A DNA stretch of 64,000 nucleotides, taken from the NCBI RefSeq assembly GCF_028435365.1, contig NZ_JAGTJJ010000013.1, positions 1 through 64,000 on the forward strand. The letters run 5' to 3'. This DNA is from Polyangium jinanense. GTDB lineage: Bacteria > Myxococcota > Polyangia > Polyangiales > Polyangiaceae. The stretch's first letter is position 1; every line of letters begins with the position of its first letter. The notes under the pieces were generated by a model that made no database searches, was not told where the DNA came from, and was given only the letters and a program-made list of their open reading frames with translations. Positions 1 through 7,728 of this stretch are shown here, one piece after another. Made by a program: the position numbers and the translations under genes.

Positions 1-213
1 TGGCAAGACCAGGGACGGCGTTGCCAATCGCGACGTCAGCGTGGCGGTCTTGGTTTGGCGCGGTCGCTCGCCAGTCTTGACTCGGCCTGTTCGATGAACT
101 GCGCATCGCGCAGTTCATCGACCCCGGGTCCAGCGCTTGCGCTGGTCCGGGTCCAGGGGTGGACAACCCCTGGTGGGGCCTGGGGCAACGCCCCAGCTCA
201 GCGCCTCCCAGGG
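1..213. repeat. Palindromic extragenic element, copy 1 (cut by window edge)
   Basis: This is the right part of a composite repeat seen again at 1966-2286, 25352-25672, 32112-32231, 33819-34185 and 58597-58727. It contains a perfect 13-3-13 hairpin (92-120, arm CGATGAACTGCGC). GC-rich hairpins follow: CCAGCGC/GCGCTGG, CCAGGGGT/ACCCCTGG and CTGGGGC/GCCCCAG. The left segment (1-91) resembles the unstructured middle of the full copies. No gene is seen in 1-265. Confidence 0.85.
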
Positions 214-241
214 GCCGCTCTTGCGCGCGCATTGCGGGTCG

Positions 242-247
242 TATACT
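242..247 (+). promoter_or_regulatory. Possible -10 box for the acyl-CoA synthetase gene
   Basis: TATACT matches the sigma70 -10 consensus at five of six positions and lies about 20 nt before the chosen ATG at 266. A TTGCGC 15 nt upstream could be a poor -35 element. This is a weak single-site prediction in GC-rich DNA. Confidence 0.3.
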
Positions 248-265
248 TCTCACGAGCAGCCTGCC

Positions 266-1960
266 ATGAACGCCACGGACCTCTTCCTACGCGCCCGCGA
301 CCACCTGCTCGCAACACGCGACGACCATGATCGCGCGTGCGCTGGCTTTTCCTGGCCCGTGCTCGAGCACTTCAATTGGGCCACCGACTGGTTCGACGTG
401 TACGCCCGCGGCAACACGCGCCGCGCGCTCTGGATCGTCGACGAGTCGGGTGCCGAAACGACCGCCACGTTTGCCGAGCTGTCCGAGCGCTCCACGCGCG
501 TGGCGCGGTTTCTCCACGGGCTCGGCGTCGAACGCGGCGCGCGTATCCTGGTCATGCTCCCCAACGTGCTGCCGCTGTGGGAGGTGCTGCTCGGCGCCGC
601 GAAGATCGGCGCGGTGCTCATCCCGGCCACGACGCAGCTCACCGCCGAGGACGTGGCCGACCGGCTCACGCGCGGCGAGGTGCGCTGCGTGATCGCCGAG
701 TCCGCGGTCGCAGACCGCTTTGGCGCCGCCGGCCCGGACGTGGTGCGCATCGCCGTGGGCGAGCCGATCGAGGGCTGGACGCGCTACGACGACGCATACG
801 CCGCGCCTGCCGCTTTGCCCACGAGTGCCACGCCCACGCGCGCGACCGACCCGCTGCTGCTTTACTTCACCTCGGGCACCACGGCCAAACCGAAGCTCGT
901 GTTGCACACGCACCAGAGTTATCCCGTGGGGCACCTGTCCACGATGTACTGGGTGGGGCTGCGCGAGGGGGACACGCACCTCAACATCAGCTCGCCCGGC
1001 TGGGCCAAGCACGCCTGGTCGAGCGTGTTCGCACCGTGGAACGCCGGCGCCACGGTGCTCGTCCACGCCTACAAGCGCTTCGTGCCCACCGCCACGCTCG
1101 ACCTGCTCGCGCGGTGCAAAGTGGACACGTTATGCGCGCCGCCGACCGTCTGGCGGATGCTCATCCTCGAAAACCTCGCGGCGCACCCGGTTTCATTGCG
1201 GGAGGCCGTGAGCGCCGGCGAACCGCTCAATCCCGAGATCATCGATGCGGTACGCCGCGCGTGGAACCTCACGGTGCGCGACGGTTACGGGCAGACGGAG
1301 ACCACGGCGCAGATTGGCAATACGCCCGGGATGACCGTGGTGCCCGGTACGATGGGCCGGCCGCTGCCCGGTTATACCGTCGCGCTGCTCGACGCCGAGG
1401 GCCGCGCCGGCTCCGAGGGCGAAATCGCGCTCGCGCTCGACCCGCGGCCGATGGGGCTCATGGCGGGTTACCTCGACGACGAGGCGCGCACCGCAGAGGT
1501 CACCGCGGGCGGATACTACCGTACGGGCGACGAAGCCGTGCGTGACGCGGCGGGGCTTTACACCTTCGTCGGCCGCGGCGACGACGTATTCAAGAGCTCG
1601 GATTACCGGATCAGCCCATTCGAGCTCGAGAGCGCGCTCTTGGAGCACCCGGCCGTGGCCGAAGCTGCGGTGGTGCCGAGCCCCGACCCGGTGCGCACGA
1701 GCGTGCCCAAGGCGTTCGTGGTGCTGGCGCCCGGCGTGGCGCCCACGCGCGACACCGCGCAGGCAATCTTGCAGTTCGCACGCGAGCGGCTCGCCCCGTA
1801 CAAGCGCGTGCGGCGGATCGAGTTCACCGAGCTGCCGAAGACCATCTCGGGCAAAATCCGCCGCGTCGAGCTACGCAAGCTCGAGGCAGCGCGCCGCGCG
1901 CGGAACGAGCGCGGCGCGCTGGAGTGGACGACCGAGGACTTCGGCGAGGTCCGCGGCTAG
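266..1960 (+). CDS. Acyl-CoA synthetase (AMP-forming, ANL superfamily)
   Basis: The 564-aa product should activate a carboxylic acid as an acyl-adenylate and pass it to CoA in the cytosol. Visible signatures are the P-loop FTSGTTAKPK near residue 200, YGQTETT near 340, the YRTGDE hinge region near 417 and the C-terminal PKTISGKIRR motif near 525, whose Lys catalyses adenylation. Order and length fit the acetyl/medium-chain acyl-CoA synthetase (ACSM-like) branch. The substrate cannot be read from sequence. An earlier in-frame start at 137 lies inside the upstream repeat, so the ATG at 266, after a -10-like TATACT, is preferred. It has no strong ribosome binding site. The gene stands alone between two palindromic elements. 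Confidence 0.9.
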   Translation: MNATDLFLRARDHLLATRDDHDRACAGFSWPVLEHFNWATDWFDVYARGNTRRALWIVDESGAETTATFAELSERSTRVARFLHGLGVERGARILVMLPNVLPLWEVLLGAAKIGAVLIPATTQLTAEDVADRLTRGEVRCVIAESAVADRFGAAGPDVVRIAVGEPIEGWTRYDDAYAAPAALPTSATPTRATDPLLLYFTSGTTAKPKLVLHTHQSYPVGHLSTMYWVGLREGDTHLNISSPGWAKHAWSSVFAPWNAGATVLVHAYKRFVPTATLDLLARCKVDTLCAPPTVWRMLILENLAAHPVSLREAVSAGEPLNPEIIDAVRRAWNLTVRDGYGQTETTAQIGNTPGMTVVPGTMGRPLPGYTVALLDAEGRAGSEGEIALALDPRPMGLMAGYLDDEARTAEVTAGGYYRTGDEAVRDAAGLYTFVGRGDDVFKSSDYRISPFELESALLEHPAVAEAAVVPSPDPVRTSVPKAFVVLAPGVAPTRDTAQAILQFARERLAPYKRVRRIEFTELPKTISGKIRRVELRKLEAARRARNERGALEWTTEDFGEVRG

Positions 1961-1965
1961 GGGCC

Positions 1966-2286
1966 GCCGCGCCGGGGCGCTGCCCCGGACCCCGCGGGGG
2001 CTGTTCGCCCCTCGACCCGAACCAGCGCAAGCGCTGGACTCGTGGTGGAAGAACTGCGCGATGCGCAGTTCTTCCAACGGCCGGTGGCAAGACCAGGGAC
2101 AACGTTGCCCATCGAAATGGCAGCGCGGTTGTCTTGGTTTTCGGGGGTCGTTCCTCGGCCTGTTCGATGAACTGCGCATTGCGCAGTTCATCGACCCCGG
2201 GTCCAGCGCTTGCGCTGGTCCGGGTCCAGGGGTGGACAACCCCTGGTGGGGCCTGGGGCAACGCCCCAGCTCAACGCCTCCCCGAT
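1966..2286. repeat. Palindromic extragenic element, copy 2 (complete)
   Basis: A complete copy fills the gap between two convergent genes. From the left it has GC hairpins, a 13-3-13 core (2047-2075, arm GGAAGAACTGCGC), a roughly 90-bp non-palindromic middle, a second core (2165-2193, arm CGATGAACTGCGC) and mirror-image GC hairpins. The whole is a loose inverted repeat of about 320 bp. Its position after two stop codons fits a bidirectional terminator. Nothing else is seen in 1961-2302. Confidence 0.85.
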
Positions 2287-2302
2287 GACACCCATGCTCA
2301 GC

Positions 2303-4231
2303 TCAGAGATCGATCTGCATTCCCAGCTCGACGACCCTGCCTGGGGGAAGCCCGAAGTAGGCCGTCGCCGGCCTGGCATTCCGCGAGATGAACGCGAAGA
2401 GATCCTTCCGCCACTTCATCATTCTCGATCGCCCCGTCGGCAGGAGCGTCTCGCGGCCGAGGTAATAACTCGTGTTGCGGAGCTCCACGACGAGACCGTG
2501 GTCCTTGCACTGGGCGAGCACGCTCGGCACGTTCGGCGTCTGCATGAAGCCATACCGCGCCGTCACCCGGTAAAACCCGTGGCCCATGTCGACCACCGCG
2601 ACCCGCTCCTCGGGCGCGATCTCGGGGACACGCTCGTTCACCACGGAGAGCAGCACGACCTGCTCGTGCAGCACCTTGTTGTGATTGAGATGGTGCCGCA
2701 GCACGGGCGGCGTGCCCTGCGGGTTTGAGGCCATGAACACGGCCGTCCCCGGCACGCGGTGCGGCTTCCGCTCCTCCACGTCGCGCAGAAACGATTCGAG
2801 CGGAAGGAGGTTCGCCTGGAAGGCTTCGCCGAGGATCCGGCGGCCCGTCTTCCAGGTCGTCATCACGGCGTAGATGCCGGCGCCCATGACGATTGGGAAC
2901 CATCCGCCGTGGAAAAACTTCGCGGCGTTCGCGCCGAAGAACGCGAGGTCGATGCTGAGGAAAAGGACGACGGGCGGGAGCGCCTTCCAGAGCGGCCATT
3001 TCCAGCGCTGCGTCACGACGACGAAATAGACGACCGTGGTGATGCCCATCGTCCCCGTGACCGCAATGCCGTACGCGGCGGCGAGCGCGCTCGAGTTCTG
3101 GAACCAGAGCACCAGGAAGACACAGGCGGCGCAGAGCGCGCGGTTGATCTCGGGGATGAAGATCTGGCCCTCGGTCTCCTTCGAGGTGTGGACGATGGTC
3201 ACGCGCGGGAAATAGCCGAGCTGCACGGCCTGCTGCGTGAGCGAGAAGGCCCCGGAGATGAGCGCCTGCGAGGCGACGATCGTGGCCGCGGTCGCGATGG
3301 CGACGATCGGATAGAGGGCCCAGGAGGGGACGAGGGCATAAAAGGGGTTCGCCGCCGCGGACGGGTTCCGGAGGAGGCAAGCGCCCTGGCCGAAGTAGTT
3401 GAGGAGCAAGGCTGGCCAGACGACCGCATACCAGACCGTGCGAATCGGACCGCGGCCGAAGTGCCCCATGTCCGCATACAACGCCTCACCGCCGGTGATG
3501 CAGAGGACGACGGCGCCGAGCAACAAAAAGCCGTGGGTCTTGTGTTCCAGGAAAAACCCGACCGCGTGGCGCGGGTCGATCGCCGCGAGCACTGAGGGCT
3601 CCTGCCAGATCCAGCGGACGCCGAGCGCCGCGATCGTGACGAACCAGATCAGCGTGATCGGGCCGAAGACGTTGCCGATGCCCGCCGTGCCGCGCTTCTG
3701 CACGAAAAAGAGCGTCAAGAGAACCACGACGGTCAGCGGGACGACCGCGGGCTTGAGGGACGTCGTGGCGACTTCGAGGCCCTCCATCGCGGAGAGCACC
3801 GAAATGGCGGGCGTGATGACGCCGTCCCCATAAAGAAGCGCCGCGCCGAAAAGCACGAGGAGCACGAGCGGGCCCGCTATGGATCGACCGTCCTTGCGGG
3901 CAGGGACGAGCGCGAGCAGCGCGAGGATGCCGCCGGAGCCCTGGTTGTCCGCTTTCAGGATGAACGTCAGGTACTTGACCGTCACGACCATCAGCAAGGA
4001 CCAGAAGACGAGCGAGAGGACGCCGAGGACGTTCGCGGGCGTCGGATCGACCCGGTGCGTGCTGGCGGGGCTGAAGCATTCCTTGATGGCGTAAAGCGGG
4101 CTCGTGCCTATGTCGCCGAAGACGACGCCGAGCGCGCCGAGGAGGAGCGGTAAGCGGGCGGCGTGCGCTGCATGCGCCGCCGAGGGCGCATGCGTACTGG
4201 TAGGTGGCACCTGGGAAGGAGTGACCGACAT
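2303..4231 (-). CDS. kup: Kup-family low-affinity potassium uptake protein
   Basis: This 642-aa inner-membrane protein belongs to the KUP/HAK/KT family and probably imports K+ with protons. Its N-terminal half carries the family signatures GDIGTSPLYA (residues 39-48) and KADNQGSGG (93-101). About twelve membrane segments are followed by a soluble C-terminal domain, as in E. coli Kup (622 aa). The ATG at 4231 is chosen because it precedes the conserved core by a short polar, His/Ala-rich tail. The reading frame extends 17 codons further upstream without support. It is divergent from the Kdp operon across a gap holding a candidate KdpE box, so low- and high-affinity K+ uptake sit back to back. 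Confidence 0.95.
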   Translation of the reverse strand: MSVTPSQVPPTSTHAPSAAHAAHAARLPLLLGALGVVFGDIGTSPLYAIKECFSPASTHRVDPTPANVLGVLSLVFWSLLMVVTVKYLTFILKADNQGSGGILALLALVPARKDGRSIAGPLVLLVLFGAALLYGDGVITPAISVLSAMEGLEVATTSLKPAVVPLTVVVLLTLFFVQKRGTAGIGNVFGPITLIWFVTIAALGVRWIWQEPSVLAAIDPRHAVGFFLEHKTHGFLLLGAVVLCITGGEALYADMGHFGRGPIRTVWYAVVWPALLLNYFGQGACLLRNPSAAANPFYALVPSWALYPIVAIATAATIVASQALISGAFSLTQQAVQLGYFPRVTIVHTSKETEGQIFIPEINRALCAACVFLVLWFQNSSALAAAYGIAVTGTMGITTVVYFVVVTQRWKWPLWKALPPVVLFLSIDLAFFGANAAKFFHGGWFPIVMGAGIYAVMTTWKTGRRILGEAFQANLLPLESFLRDVEERKPHRVPGTAVFMASNPQGTPPVLRHHLNHNKVLHEQVVLLSVVNERVPEIAPEERVAVVDMGHGFYRVTARYGFMQTPNVPSVLAQCKDHGLVVELRNTSYYLGRETLLPTGRSRMMKWRKDLFAFISRNARPATAYFGLPPGRVVELGMQIDL

Positions 4232-4282
4232 GGGGCGCAAAGAGTAATCCCATCCGGAACGGCCCCAACGTCGCGCGCCCAA

Positions 4283-4303
4283 TCTTGATACTTTCTTGAT
4301 ACC
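4283..4303 (+). promoter_or_regulatory. Candidate KdpE operator (tandem direct repeat)
   Basis: TCTTGATAC occurs twice, at 4283 and 4294, exactly 11 bp apart. That is the one-turn spacing expected for a dimer of an OmpR-type regulator. The arrangement resembles the E. coli KdpE site as I recall it (TTTATAC, short T-run, TTTACAC, then a C-run). It lies about 52 bp from both the kup start (4231) and the porin-like gene start (4356), so it could serve both directions. KdpE is encoded downstream in the same operon. Confidence 0.6.
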
Positions 4304-4355
4304 CGGGCGCCGGACCTTGACGCCGCCCTTACACGGGAAGCTCTATACACCGGGC

Positions 4356-5540
4356 ATGCAGATCGTCGGCATGACCCGTCATGGTTCTGCTCTCCTGGCC
4401 GCGACAGCCCTGCTCGGCTCCGTCCACGAGGCTCGCGCGGACGAGGCACAACCCCCCGCCACGTTCCAGCTCGGCGGGTATGCGGAAGGCTTTTATCAGT
4501 GGAATTTTGGGCGGCCCTCGAACGGCATCACGCATTATCGAGGGTTCGATAACAGGCACAACACGTTCACGCTCTCGAACGTCGCGCTCTCCGCGTCCTG
4601 GGACATGGAGCGGATCGTGGGGCTCGTCGCGCTCCAGGTCGGCCACACGCCGAGCACCTATTACCTCGCCGAGCCAGCGCTCGCAGGCGCGAGCGGGACG
4701 AATGCCACGAGCGCGGAGCTCTGGAAGTACGTCCAGCAAGCTTACGCCGGGTATCGGTTCGACATCGGGCGCGGGCTCCTCGTCCAGGCCGGTCTCTTTC
4801 TCTCGCCGATCGGCCCCGAGGGAATGGCGGTCCGGGACAACTGGAACTTTTCCCGCTCGAACCTGTTTTTCGGGCTTCCGTTCTACCACACGGGCGCGCG
4901 CGTCACGTATCCGCTGAGTGACGCCTGGGCCTTGACGCTCGCTTGTTACAACGGCTGGAACAGTGTCGTCGACAACAACGAGGAGAAATCGCTGGGCGCG
5001 CAGGTCACGTACACGCGGCCGGACAAACTCGCGCTTTCGCTCCTCTATTTCACGGGCGTGGAGCGGCCCCGCGGCGCCCCCGAGGGCCGCGCGTGGCGGC
5101 ACCTCGTGGACGCGCACGCGACCGTCCACCCGACGGACCGGCTCTCGTTCATCGCCCACCTCAATGGCGGGACGGAGCCCAATCGTTTCGGGACGAGCGC
5201 GTGGATCGCGGGCGCGCTCTATGCGCGTGTCCGCGTCTCGGACAAACTCTACCTCGCGGCGCGAGGAGACGCATTCCACGAGCGTGTGCCGAGCAATGGC
5301 AATGGCGAGGGCGCGGCCGCGGCCATCTTCTGGCCGGTCTCCTGGGTCGCGTCCGGCACGGCGACGGCGGACTTCCGGCCGCACGAGCGAGCCTCCTTCC
5401 GGCTCGAATACCGCCACGATCACGCGGCGGGGAACATGTATTTCGGCGGCGCGGTCCCGGGCAATGGCGTGGATGCGCCGTTCGTCCCGAACCGCCCTGC
5501 CCAGGACACCGTCACGCTCGGCGCGACGACGTGGTTTTGA
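4356..5540 (+). CDS. Outer-membrane beta-barrel (porin-like) protein of the Kdp operon
   Basis: The roughly 394-aa product starts with a signal peptide (basic start, Ala/Leu core, cleavage near EARADE). The rest is made of alternating amphipathic strands rich in Tyr, Trp, Phe and Gly, such as GGYAEGFYQWNFG and LSLLYFTGVERP, ending in TLGATTWF with a terminal Phe typical of barrels. It resembles the DUF1597/OmpL-like proteins. Start 4356 or 4371 is possible, and neither has a clear ribosome binding site. It is the first gene of the kdp operon, with only 2 nt to the next gene, so a role in K+ access across the outer membrane is inferred from context. Confidence 0.75.
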   Translation: MQIVGMTRHGSALLAATALLGSVHEARADEAQPPATFQLGGYAEGFYQWNFGRPSNGITHYRGFDNRHNTFTLSNVALSASWDMERIVGLVALQVGHTPSTYYLAEPALAGASGTNATSAELWKYVQQAYAGYRFDIGRGLLVQAGLFLSPIGPEGMAVRDNWNFSRSNLFFGLPFYHTGARVTYPLSDAWALTLACYNGWNSVVDNNEEKSLGAQVTYTRPDKLALSLLYFTGVERPRGAPEGRAWRHLVDAHATVHPTDRLSFIAHLNGGTEPNRFGTSAWIAGALYARVRVSDKLYLAARGDAFHERVPSNGNGEGAAAAIFWPVSWVASGTATADFRPHERASFRLEYRHDHAAGNMYFGGAVPGNGVDAPFVPNRPAQDTVTLGATTWF

Positions 5541-5542
5541 AC

Positions 5543-5791
5543 ATGAATCCGTACCGAAGAGACAAACGACCTGGAATCGATCGGGATCCCGACGAGAGCG
5601 CCGAGCAGAGGAGCCTCCTCTGGATATGGCTCGGGCTCGGGCTCCTGCTCGTCGTGTACGAGGCCGGCCAGCCGGCGCCCTTCGGCTCCGTGGGCACGCT
5701 CGGCATGTTGATCTCGATCCTGGCCATAAGAGGCCTCGTGGGCTCGTACGTCACGCGCCTCCGCCACGGCGGACGACGCGAGAGGAGTTGA
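5543..5791 (+). CDS. Small membrane protein in the Kdp operon
   Basis: The 82-aa protein has a charged N-terminus (MNPYRRDKRPG) and an acidic stretch, then one long or two short hydrophobic segments (WIWLGLGLLLVVYE and GTLGMLISILAIRGLVG), ending in a basic tail HGGRRERS. It begins 2 nt after the porin-like gene and ends 4 nt before the next small gene, so it is translated within the operon. I do not recognise a family. A membrane accessory of the Kdp system is possible but inferred only from position. Confidence 0.7.
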   Translation: MNPYRRDKRPGIDRDPDESAEQRSLLWIWLGLGLLLVVYEAGQPAPFGSVGTLGMLISILAIRGLVGSYVTRLRHGGRRERS

Positions 5792-5795
5792 CCCA

Positions 5796-5876
5796 ATGGA
5801 CGCCGTGTTCCTGGCCATCACGGCCGCGTTTTTCCTGATGTCGTGGGGCTTCGTGCGGCTCTGCGAGAAAGTCTGA
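5796..5876 (+). CDS. 26-aa membrane peptide upstream of kdpF
   Basis: This very short gene encodes MDAVFLAITAAFFLMSWGFV followed by RLCEKV. It is a single membrane helix with a positively charged end. It is preceded by AGGAGTTGACCCA, giving an AGGAG ribosome binding site at suitable spacing, and is followed 4 nt later by kdpF. Similar tiny proteins with the pattern hydrophobic-SWGF-x2-LCE occur just before kdpF in other bacteria, as far as I recall. It is easily missed by gene callers. Its function is unknown; a KdpF-like stabilising role is a guess. Confidence 0.7.
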   Translation: MDAVFLAITAAFFLMSWGFVRLCEKV

Positions 5877-5880
5877 CGCC

Positions 5881-5973
5881 ATGGCGATCCTGACGAACCT
5901 CGGCGGCGTCCTCGCCGCCCTTCTCTTCGCTTACCTCCTGTTCGCGCTCCTCTATCCGGAGAAGTTGTCGTGA
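5881..5973 (+). CDS. kdpF: KdpF, small stabilising subunit of the K+ ATPase
   Basis: The 30-aa peptide contains one hydrophobic helix ([20 protein letters not shown]) and ends PEKLS. This is the usual KdpF form: about 30 residues, one helix, with a Y-L-x-x-A-L-x-x-P/A-E pattern. KdpF stabilises KdpABC in the membrane. Its stop overlaps the GTG start of kdpA at 5970, which shows translational coupling and supports the assignment despite the small size. Confidence 0.9.
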   Translation: MAILTNLGGVLAALLFAYLLFALLYPEKLS

Positions 5974-7715
5974 TCGAAAACGCCCTTCTTCGATGCGTCC
6001 TGTACCTGATCGCGCTCGTCGCGCTCGCCGTCCCGCTCGGGGCCTACATGGCGCGGGTCTACGCAGGGGAAGCCAAGCTCGCCGCGCGAGTCTTCGGGCC
6101 GGTCGAGCGCCTCTTTTATCGCGCCGCGGGCATCCGCGAAGGCGAGGACATGCCTTTTCCTCGGTATGCCGCGGCCGTCCTCCTGTTCAACCTCTTCGGC
6201 CTGGTCGTGGTGTACGTGCTCCAGCGATTGCAGGCCCTCCTTCCCTTGAACCCGGCCGGGCTCGGCGCGGTGTCCCCGGAGGTCTCCTGGAACACGGCCG
6301 TGAGCTTCGCGAGCAACACGAACTGGCAAGCCTACGCAGGGGAAACGACGCTGTCGCACCTGACGCAGATGCTCGGGCTCACCGTGCAGAACTTCGTCTC
6401 CGCGGGCACGGGCATGGCCGTGCTCGTCGCATTGGTACGAGGTTTTACCCGACGCACGGCCGATGGCATCGGGAACTTCTGGGTCGATCTCACGCGAAGC
6501 ACGCTGTACGTGCTCTTGCCGCTCTCTGTCATCGTGGCGCTCGTGCTCGTCTCGCAAGGCGTCGTGCAGACGTTCGCCGGGAGCCACGTGGCGGAATTGC
6601 TCGATCCGACGACCTCGAGCGACGGAGCGGGCGTCACCCGGCAAATCCTCGCGCTCGGGCCCGCCGCTTCGCAGATCGCCATCAAGCAGCTCGGGACAAA
6701 CGGCGGCGGTTTTTTTAATGCGAACTCCGCCCATCCGTTCGAGAACCCGAACGCCCTCTCGAATTTCGTGGAGATGCTCTCGCTCCTGCTCGTCCCCGCC
6801 GCGCTCTGCTTCACGTTCGGTGCGATGGTGAAGGACAAACGGCAAGGGTATGCCGTCTTCGCGGCGATGCTCGCGATCTTCGTGCCCCTGCTCGTCATCG
6901 CCACGGCCGCGGAGCAGCATGGCAATCCCGTCCTTTCGAGCCTCGGCGTCGATCAGGGCGCGAGCTTGCTCCAGCCCGGCGGCAACATGGAGGGCAAGGA
7001 AGCGCGGTTCGGCATCGTCGACAGCACGCTTTGGACGACGGCGACGACCGCGGCCTCGAATGGATCCGTCAATGCCATGCACGACAGCTTCACGCCGCTC
7101 GGCGGGCTCGTGCCGATGTGGCTCATGCAGCTCGGCGAGATCGTGTTCGGCGGCGTGGGCTCGGGGCTCTACGGCATGCTCATGTACGCGGTCATCGCCG
7201 TGTTCATCGCGGGGCTGATGGTCGGGCGCACGCCGGAGTACCTCGGCAAGAAGATCGAGGCATTCGAGATGAAAATGGCCTCGCTCGTCATCCTGCTCCC
7301 GGCGGCGGCGGTGCTCGTCGGCACGGCCCTCGCGAGCGCCACGCCCGCGGGGACGGCGTCCCTCGGGAATCCCGGCGCCCATGGATTCAGCGAGATCCTC
7401 TATGCATTCTCGTCCGGCGCGAACAACAACGGATCCGCGTTCGGCGGGCTGACCGTGAGCGGGACGTTTTACGCGACGGCCATCGGCCTCTGCATGCTGA
7501 TCGGTCGTTACGGGATCATCGTCCCCGTGCTCGCGATTGCCGGCTCTCTCGCCCGCAAAAAGCTGGTCCCTGCGAGCGCGGGGACGCTGCCGACGCACAC
7601 GCCGCTCTTCGTGCTTTTGCTCGTCGGGACCATTCTGCTCGTCGGTGCGCTGACGTTCGTCCCGGCGCTCGCGCTTGGTCCCATCGTCGAGCATCTCTCC
7701 CTGTTTGCAAGGTGA
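5970..7715 (+). CDS. kdpA: KdpA, K+-translocating subunit of the Kdp ATPase
   Basis: The 581-aa inner-membrane protein is the channel-like subunit of the high-affinity K+ ATPase. The four selectivity-filter regions can be recognised: [11 protein letters not shown] near residue 115, [17 protein letters not shown] near 240, [18 protein letters not shown] near 390 and [14 protein letters not shown] near 480. Length matches E. coli KdpA (557 aa). The start is a GTG overlapping the kdpF stop. Expression is expected under K+ limitation through KdpDE. Confidence 0.98.
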   Translation: MIENALLRCVLYLIALVALAVPLGAYMARVYAGEAKLAARVFGPVERLFYRAAGIREGEDMPFPRYAAAVLLFNLFGLVVVYVLQRLQALLPLNPAGLGAVSPEVSWNTAVSFASNTNWQAYAGETTLSHLTQMLGLTVQNFVSAGTGMAVLVALVRGFTRRTADGIGNFWVDLTRSTLYVLLPLSVIVALVLVSQGVVQTFAGSHVAELLDPTTSSDGAGVTRQILALGPAASQIAIKQLGTNGGGFFNANSAHPFENPNALSNFVEMLSLLLVPAALCFTFGAMVKDKRQGYAVFAAMLAIFVPLLVIATAAEQHGNPVLSSLGVDQGASLLQPGGNMEGKEARFGIVDSTLWTTATTAASNGSVNAMHDSFTPLGGLVPMWLMQLGEIVFGGVGSGLYGMLMYAVIAVFIAGLMVGRTPEYLGKKIEAFEMKMASLVILLPAAAVLVGTALASATPAGTASLGNPGAHGFSEILYAFSSGANNNGSAFGGLTVSGTFYATAIGLCMLIGRYGIIVPVLAIAGSLARKKLVPASAGTLPTHTPLFVLLLVGTILLVGALTFVPALALGPIVEHLSLFAR

Positions 7716-7728
7716 TTGGAGCCCCCTC

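Noticed and set aside
137..265. Upstream start for the acyl-CoA synthetase
   Set aside because: The extra 43 residues are encoded by the palindromic repeat and share nothing with the enzyme family.
2047..2193. Insertion sequence or transposase remnant at the palindromic elements
   Set aside because: No open frame resembling a transposase and no target-site duplication is visible in any copy. They look like non-coding REP-type elements.
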